Positions 57,101-64,000 of a DNA stretch of 64,000 nt are shown here, piece by piece. Numbering within the stretch: position 1 is the first letter of the stretch; the number at the start of each line of letters is the position of its first letter. The DNA comes from Balanoglossus misakiensis (Eukaryota; Hemichordata). A program made the translations under genes and the position numbers. The DNA lies in the NCBI GenBank assembly GCA_040954595.2, contig CM082590.2, positions 1,798,001 to 1,862,000 on the forward strand, given 5' to 3'. Below the pieces are notes generated by a model that was not told the origin of the DNA, did no database searches, and saw only the letters and a program-made list of their open reading frames with translations.

Positions 57101-60100
57101 TGACTGTAAATCCCCAGGTTAATACGTGGCCAAAAGCACTGTAATTTGACATTGCTAATGCTACCGTGACACTAAATCTGATTCTTTGCATTAGGGTATA
57201 TTGTGAAACAAACTTGATGATGTATCAGGATAGATGGTGTTTCAAGCCCTTCACATTGACATTGGAATATAACGCATATGGGGATTTAAAGTTGATTGTA
57301 AATACCCAGGTTAATACATGGCCAAAAGCACTGTAATTTAAAATTGCTAATGCAATGGTGACATTGAATGTGATTCTTTGCATTAGGGGAAATGGCGTAG
57401 CAAGCCTAATAGTGCATCAGAGTAGATGGTGATGCAAGCTCTGCACTTTGACATAGGTATTTAATGCATATGCATGTGTATTTAATGTTGACTATAAATC
57501 CTCAGGTGAATACATGGCCATAAGCACTATAATTTGACATTGCTAATGAAATGGTGACACTGAATCTGATTCTTTGCATCAGGGCAGATTGTGAAACATG
57601 CTTGATGATGCATTAGGGTCAATAGTGATGGAAACACTGCACTATGACATGGGTATTTAATGCATACGCATTGATATTTACAGTTGACTGTAAATCCCGA
57701 GGTTAATACATGACCAAAAGCACTGTAATTTAAAATTACTAATGCAAGGGTGACATTGAATATGGGTAAATGGTGAAGCAAACATGATGATGCATCAGGA
57801 TAGATGGTCTTTCAAGGCCTTCACATTGACATTGGAATATAACGCATATGGGGATTTAAAGTTGATTGTAAATAACCAGGTTAATACATGGCCAAAAGCA
57901 CTGTAATTTAAAATTGCTAATGCAATGGTGACATTGAATGTGATTCTTTGCATTAGGGGAAATGGCGTAGCAAGCCTAATGGTGCATCAGAGTAGATGGT
58001 GATGTAAGCTCTGCACTTTGACATAGGTATTTAATGCATATGCATGGGTATTTTATGTTGACTATAAATCCTCAGGTTAATACGTGGCCATAAGCACTAT
58101 AATTTGACATTGCTAATGCAACGATGACATTGAATCTGATTCTTTTCATCAGGGTAAATGGTGATGCCTGCTTGATGATGCATCCCGGTAGATAGTGATG
58201 CAAACACTTAACTTTGACATGGGTATTAAATGCATATGGGGATTAAAAGTTGACTGAAAATCCCTGGGTTAATACAAGTCCAAAAGCACTGAAATTTGAC
58301 ACAGCTAATACAATGGTGACATTGAATGTGATTCTTTGCATTAGGGGAAATGGCGTAGCAAGCCAAATGATGCATCAGTGTAGATGGTGATCCAAGCTCT
58401 GCGCTTTGACATACGTATTTAATGCATATGCATGGGTATTTAATGTTGACTGTAAATCCCTAGGTTAATACATGGCCATAAGTACTGTAATTTGACATTG
58501 CTGATGCTACTGTGATACTAAATCTGATTCTTTGCATCAGGGAAAATGGTGAAGCAGGCTTGATGATGCATCAGGATAGATGGTGTTTCAAGCCCTTCAC
58601 ATTGACATTGGAATGTAATTCATATGGGGATTTCAAGTTGATTATAAATCCCTAGGTTAATACATGGCCAAAAGCAATTTTATTTGACATTGCTAATTGA
58701 ACGATGGCATTGAATCAGATTCTTTGCATCAGGGTAAATGGCGATGCAAGCTTGATGATGCATCACGGTAGATAGTGATGCAAACACTTCACTTTGTCAT
58801 GGGTATTAAATACATATGGGGATTTCAAGTTGATTACAAATCCCTGGGTTAATACATGGCCAAAAGCACTGTAATTTGACATTGCTTATACAACGGTGAC
58901 ATTTAATCTGATTCTTTGCATCAGGGCAAATTGTGAAGCAAGCTTAATGATGCATCAGAGTATATGGTGATGCAAGCTATGCACTTTGACATACAAATTT
59001 AATGCATATGCATGGGTATTTAATGTTGACTGTAAATTCCCAGGTTAATACGTGGCCAAAAGCACTGTAATTTGACATTGCTAATGCTACTGTGACACTA
59101 AATCTGATTCTTTGCATAGGGTATATTGTGAAGCAAGCTTGATGATGCATCAGGATAGATGGTGTTTCAAGCCCTTCACATTGACATTGGAATATAACGC
59201 ATATGGGGATTTAAAGTTGATTGTAAATACCCAGGTTAATACATGGCCAAAAGCACTGTAATTTAAAATTGCTAATGCAATGGTGACATTGAATGTGATT
59301 CTTTGCATTAGGGGAAATGGCGTAGCAAGCCTAATAGTGCATCAGAGTAGATGGTGATGCAAGCTCTGCACTTTGACATAGGTATTTAATGCATATGCAT
59401 GTGTATTTAATGTTGACTATAAATCCTCAGGTGAATACATGGCCATAAGCACTATAATTTGACATTGCTAATGAAATGGTGACACTGAATCTGATTCTTT
59501 GCATCAGGGCAGATTGTGAAACATGCTTGATGATACATTAGGGTCAATAGTGTTGGAAACACTGCACTATGACATGGGTATTTAATGCATACGCATTGAT
59601 ATTTACAGTTGACTTTAAATCCCGAGGTTAATACATGGCCAAAAGCACTGTAATTTAAAATTACTAATGCAAGGGTGACATTGAATGTGGATAAATGGTG
59701 AATCAAACGTGATGATGCATCAGGATAGATGGTGTTTCAAGCCCTTCACATTGACTTTTGAATAAAATGCATATGGGGATTTAAAGTTGATTGTAAATAA
59801 CCAGGTTAATACATGGCCAAAAGCACTGTAATTTAAAATTGCTAATGCAATGGTGACATTGAATGTGATTCTTTGCATTAGGGGAAATGGCGTAGCAAGC
59901 CTAATGGTGCATCAGAGTAGATGGTGATGTAAGCTCTGCACTTTGACATAGGTATTTAATGCATATGCATGGGTATTTTATGTTGACTATAAATCCTCAG
60001 GTTAATACGTGGCCATAAGCACTATAATTTGACATTGCTAATGCAACGATGACATTGAATCTGATTCTTTTCATCAGGGTAAATGGTGATGCCTGCTTGA

Positions 60101-60993
60101 TGATGCATCCCGGTAGACAGTGATGCAAACACTTAACTTTGACATGGGTATTAAATGCATATGGGGATTAAAAGTTGACTGAAAATCCCTGGGTTAATAC
60201 AAGTCCAAAAGCACTGAAATTTGACACAGCTAATACAATGGTGACATTGAATGTGATTCTTTGCATTAGGGGAAATGGCGTAGCAAGCCAAATGATGCAT
60301 CAGTGTAGATGGTGATCCAAGCTCTGCGCTTTGACATACGTATTTAATGCATATGCATGGGTATTTAATGTTGACTGTAAATCCCTAGGTAAATATACAT
60401 GGCCATAAGTACTGTAATTTGACATTGCTGATGCTACTGTGATACTAAATCTGATTCTTTGCATCAGGGAAAATGGTGAAGCAGGCTTGATGATGCATCA
60501 GGATAGATGATGTTTCAAGCCCTTCACATTGACATTGGAATGTAATTCATATGGGGATTTCAAGTTGATTATAAATCCCTTGGTTAATATGTGGCCGAAA
60601 GCACTTTTATTTGCCATTGCTAATGCTATGGTGACACTAAATCTGATTCTTTGCATCAGGGAAAAGGGTGAAGCAAGCTTGATGATACATCCGTATAGAT
60701 GGTGTTTAAAGCCGTTCAATTTAACATTGCAATATAATGCATAAGGGGATTTAAAGTTGATTGTAAACCCCCAAGTTAATACATAGCCAAAAGCACTGTA
60801 ATTTGACATTGCTAATGCTACTGTGATACTAAATTTGATTCTTTGCATCAGGGTTAATGGTGAAACAAACTTGATGATGCATCAGGGTAGATGGTCTTTC
60901 AAGCCCTTCACATTGACATGGGAATATAATGCATATGGGGATTTAAAGTTGATTGTAAATCGCCAGGTTAATACATGGCCAAAAGCACTGTAA
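54170..60993. repeat. ~192-bp satellite, first part of the array
   Basis: The monomer reads GGTTAATACATGGCCAAAAG, CACTGTAATTTGACATTGCT, AATGCAACGGTGACATTGAA, TCTGATTCTTTGCATCAGGG, then GATGATGCATCAGGATAGAT, CAAGCCCTTCACATTGACAT and ATATGGGGATTTAAAGTTGA. Spacing on GCCAAAAGCA/GCCATAAGCA is 192, 196, 195, 178 and 192 bp in the first monomers. Higher-order copies are offset by 958 bp (56569 and 57527) and 1925 bp (57527 and 59452; 58274 and 60199). The 84-codon minus frames at these offsets are repeat by-products. Confidence 0.95.
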
Positions 60994-61777
60994 GGCTGCA
61001 TTCACAAACACCTCTGGAGGGGGGGGCAGGAGAATTGAGGGGGGGATTTGAAAAAATTGAGGGTATGTAAGGGGGGGGATTTGAAATAATTTAGGGACTG
61101 AAAGGGGGGGACTTGAAAACTTTGACGACTAAATATTTATTTTGAGTCCACAAATATGCAGTTTCGCGCCCTTTATTTTACAAAATTTTCTAATGTGGGA
61201 GGGGGACACCCCCTCCCACACCCACCCCCTCCATTCATCAGCACCTTTCAATCATTGACTGGTTTATCTAGTGTCCCAGGTCAGGGGATTTGCCCCCACC
61301 CCATGATAACTTTGAGCATTGACGGTTAAAATTGTCCTCCCCAACATACCGGTAGTTGAGTTAATTTGCTTTTGCTGGGTTCATTAAAATGCAGCTTTGA
61401 GCTCTGTATTTTATAAAATTTTCTTACGTGGGAGGGGGACACCCCCTCCCAAACCCACCCCCTTCAATTCTCGGTTTACAATGTCTCCCAACACAGAATA
61501 CAAATACTTAAAAATAAAAACAATGTTCAGTGAGGGGGTACATCAGTTTCAAATTCGTTTCATAGGAGCGCTGTTTTTTATTTTTTACAAGATAGATAGG
61601 TGATGAGTTTTGCTCTGTGAAAGAAAATGGGTGGGGGGGGGGATGTCAAAATTTTGGCAGTTCGGAAGGGGGGGGATTTGAAAATATTCGGGTTGTGTAC
61701 GGGGGGCATGTGAAAATTAGCGGTAAAAAAATTGAATTCTCCCGTCCCCCCCTCCAGAGGTGTTTGTGAATGCAGCC
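60994..61777. mobile_element. 784-bp TIR element A with TAA target duplication
   Basis: Ends GGCTGCATTCACAAACACCT CTGGA plus a G run on the left are matched perfectly by the inverted right end, at least 32 bp. TAA flanks both sides (60991-60993, 61778-61780); sister monomers give the empty site ACTGTAATTTAAAATT. A 3-bp TAA duplication suits PIF/Harbinger-type elements, but no transposase is present. The interior has G runs and a ~440-bp core (about 61096-61533) shared, inverted, with element B. Confidence 0.88.
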
Positions 61778-62520
61778 TAATTTAAAATTGCTAATGCAAT
61801 GGTGACATTGAATGTGATTCTTTGCATAAGGGGAAATGGCGTAGCAAGCCTAATGGTGCATCAGAGTAGATGGTGATGTAAGCTCTGCACTTTGACATAG
61901 GTATTTAATGCATATGCATGTGTATTTAATGTTGACTATAAATCCTCAGGTGAATACATGGCCATAAGCACTATAATTTGACATTGCTAATGAAATGGTG
62001 ACACTGAATCTGAGTCTTTGCATCAGGGCAGATTGTGAAACATGCTTGATGATGCATTAGGGTCAATAGTTATGGAAACACTGCACAATGACATGGGTAT
62101 TTAATGCATACACATTGATATTTACAGTTGACTGTAAATCCCGAGGTTAATACATGGCCAAAAGCACTGTAATTTAAAATTACTAATGCAAGGGTGACAT
62201 TGAATATGGGTAAATGGTGAAGCAAACGTGATGATGCATCAGGATAGATGGTGTTTGAAGCCCTTCACATTGACTTTTGAATAAAATGCATATGGGGATT
62301 TAAAGTTGATTGTAAATCCCTAGGTTAATACGTGGCCATAAACACTGTAATTTGACATTGCTAATTGAACGATGGCATTGAATCAGATTCTTTGCATCAG
62401 GGTAAATGGCGATGCCTGCTTGATGATGCATCCCGGTAGATAGTGATGCAAACACTTCACTTTGACATGGGTATTAAATGAATATGGGGATTAAAAGTTG
62501 ACTGAAAATCCCTGGGTTAA
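61778..62520. repeat. ~192-bp satellite between the two TIR elements
   Basis: About four monomers of the same satellite, continuing in phase with the sequence left of element A once the element and one TAA are removed. Confidence 0.95.
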
Positions 62521-63593
62521 GGGAGCATTCGTTTTTTACAGGGAGGGGGGGGGGGGCGGTGGAATTTGAGTCGCCGACTAAATGTAAAAGGCAACCCCCC
62601 CTGGAAATTACTTTTCTAAAATGTGACCCCCCCCCCCCCCAAAAAAAAAAGTTTATCCACCGGATTAAACTTATCAAACTTTGTCAGATATTGGTGTATG
62701 TTCGACATACCACATAATCAACCATGAAACCTAGTTCCTTGATTTCCAAGTAGTGCATTGTCTGCCTGATCTTGTTACGTGAAAGAGTTCATTTTCAATG
62801 TCGCCGCTATCACTTTCTGAGTCACTTTCCGCTGAATCACCTAGTTCAACTATCACTACATGTTCATCTTCTGGTTCACTGTCCTCGTCCAAGTTATCCT
62901 CTTCATCCTCCTGCTCATCCTCCTCTTTTACCTCTGATGGTTTACTCTGAGACTTTCCAGAGTTGTTTGACACAGTTTCCGGCCAATGTGCGCTTCAACT
63001 ATTTTCAGTTTGTCTTTTTTCAGCATCTTTTTCTCTGTTGTCAATTTATGTCTGTTCATTTACATGTCTACTGAACATTGTTTTTATTTTTTAAGTATTT
63101 GTATTCTGTGTTGGGAGACATTGTAAACCGAGAATTGAAGGGGGTGGGTTTGGGAGGGGGTGTCCCCCTCCCACGTAAGAAAATTTTATAAAATACAGAG
63201 CTCAAAGCTGCATTTTAATGAACCCAGCAAAAGCAAATTAACGTCGCCGCTCAAAGTTATCATGGGGTGGGGGCAAGTCCCCTGACCTGGGACACTAGAT
63301 AAACCAGTCAATGATTGAAAGGTGTTGATGAATGGAGGGGGTGGGTGTGGGAGGGGGTGTCCCCCTCCCACATTAGAATTTTTTTTAAAATAAAGGACGC
63401 GAAACTGCATTTTTGTGGACTCAAAATAAATATTTAGCCGTCAAAGTTTTCAAGTCCCCCCCCCCTTTCAGTCCCTATATAATAATCCCTTGATTATAAA
63501 ATTTGTCCCCCCCTAAAAACTGCTTTGTAAAAGTAAACCCCCCCCCCCCTGATTTCCACCGGCCCCCCCTCCCTGTAAAAAACGAATGCTCCC
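62521..63593. mobile_element. 1073-bp TIR element B with TAA target duplication
   Basis: Ends GGGAGCATTCGTTTTTTACA followed by GGGAGGGGGG are matched by the inverted right end for at least 30 bp, and further if the G-run length difference is ignored. TAA occurs at 62518-62520 and 63594-63596; the empty site GGTTAATACAAG is seen at 60193-60204 and 58268-58279. Its termini differ from element A, yet 63068-63470 carries the same core as A in reverse orientation. It contains one acidic 80-codon frame on the minus strand. Confidence 0.88.
62731..62973 (-). CDS. Acidic 80-aa frame inside TIR element B
   Basis: The frame is Ser/Glu/Asp-rich: VKEEDEQEDEEDNLDEDSEP, VVIVELGDSAESDSESDSGD, then a non-acidic end VTRSGRQCTTWKSRN. 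The composition is too biased for homology by eye. The tail resembles basic TRSGR-type endings of retroelement or chromatin-associated proteins. It lies outside the core shared with element A, so it could be a captured host fragment or part of a lost transposase-associated gene. Real expression is uncertain. Confidence 0.3.
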   Translation of the reverse strand: MSNNSGKSQSKPSEVKEEDEQEDEEDNLDEDSEPEDEHVVIVELGDSAESDSESDSGDIENELFHVTRSGRQCTTWKSRN

Positions 63594-63596
63594 TAA

Positions 63597-64000
63597 TACA
63601 AGTCCAAAAGCACTGAAATTTGACATAGCTAATACAATGGTGACATTGAATGTGATTCTTTGCATTAGGGAAAATGGCGTAGCAAGCCTAATGATGCATC
63701 AGTGTAGATGGTGATCCAAGCTCTGCGCTTTGACATACGTATTTAATGCATATGCATGGGTATTTAATGTTGACTGTAAATCCCTAGGTTAATACATGGC
63801 CATAAGTACTGTAATTTGACATTGCTGATGCTACTGTGATACTAAATCTGATTCTTTGCATCAGGGAAAATGGTGAAGCAGGCTTGATGATGCATCAGGA
63901 TAGATGATGTTTCAAGCCCTTCACATTGACATTGGAATGTAATTCATATGGGGATTTCAAGTTGATTATAAATCCCTTGGTTAATATGTGGCCGAAAGCA
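63597..64000. repeat. ~192-bp satellite, continuing past the window end
   Basis: The same monomer series resumes exactly after the TAA duplication of element B (ACAAGTCCAAAAGCACTGAA) and is cut off at GGCCGAAAGCA by the window edge. Confidence 0.95.

Noticed and set aside
56569-59706. Three near-identical 84-codon minus-strand frames
   Set aside because: They recur at the 958-bp and 1925-bp higher-order periods of the ~192-bp satellite and have no independent coding evidence.

Overview
The window is nuclear DNA of a metazoan, most likely an aquatic invertebrate; the phylum cannot be settled from sequence alone. The evidence is non-LTR retrotransposons of the CR1/jockey type, GT-AG exon borders, an AATAAA signal, MITEs with the target-site duplications typical of animal DNA transposons, and about 25 kb of satellite DNA. 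There is no bacterial or phage gene organisation. Visible host coding sequence is limited to two glutamine-rich exons.

Layout. 1-220: 51-bp tandem repeat. 221-1339: no gene, but a CpG-containing stretch with CRE-like sites. 1340-1645: GGTGCACC-rich repeats. About 1800-5786: apparently intact LINE on the minus strand (ORF1 plus ORF2). 5787-12230: broken remains of a very large plus-strand ORF with an OTU-protease motif set, a FEN/XPG-like nuclease motif set and a CXC zinc domain. 12375-13190: LINE relic. 13.2-20 kb: non-coding DNA with MITEs, plus two glutamine-rich exons (15966-16208 and 17659 onward). 20.1-20.3 kb: a possible TATA/Inr promoter. 21.2-26.3 kb: degenerate AT-rich repeats on both sides of a CpG-richer block that holds a 1.28-kb TIR element. 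28.1-28.6 kb: a 139-bp triplicate.

28.8-51.8 kb is one repeat domain. An approximately 830-bp tandem unit lies at both ends, and a 116-bp segment of that unit has been amplified into roughly 135 tandem copies (30899-49073). A 5'-truncated LINE splits this array at 37545-39892. The flanking units carry MITE insertions that can be mapped exactly by comparing copies: one with an 8-bp TSD and one with a TTAA TSD. 51.9-53.2 kb holds polypyrimidine tracts and short tandem repeats. From about 54170 to the window end a second satellite (about 192-bp monomer, higher-order periods of 958 and 1925 bp) is interrupted by two TIR elements. Each has a TAA TSD, and they share an internal core in opposite orientations.

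No working pathway is visible. The history is of nested insertions and satellite amplification. The strongest leads are the multi-domain relic (OTU + FEN-like + CXC), the origin of the 116-bp satellite inside a longer repeat, and the pair of TAA elements with different termini but a common core. All calls come from reading the sequence; no database search was possible.
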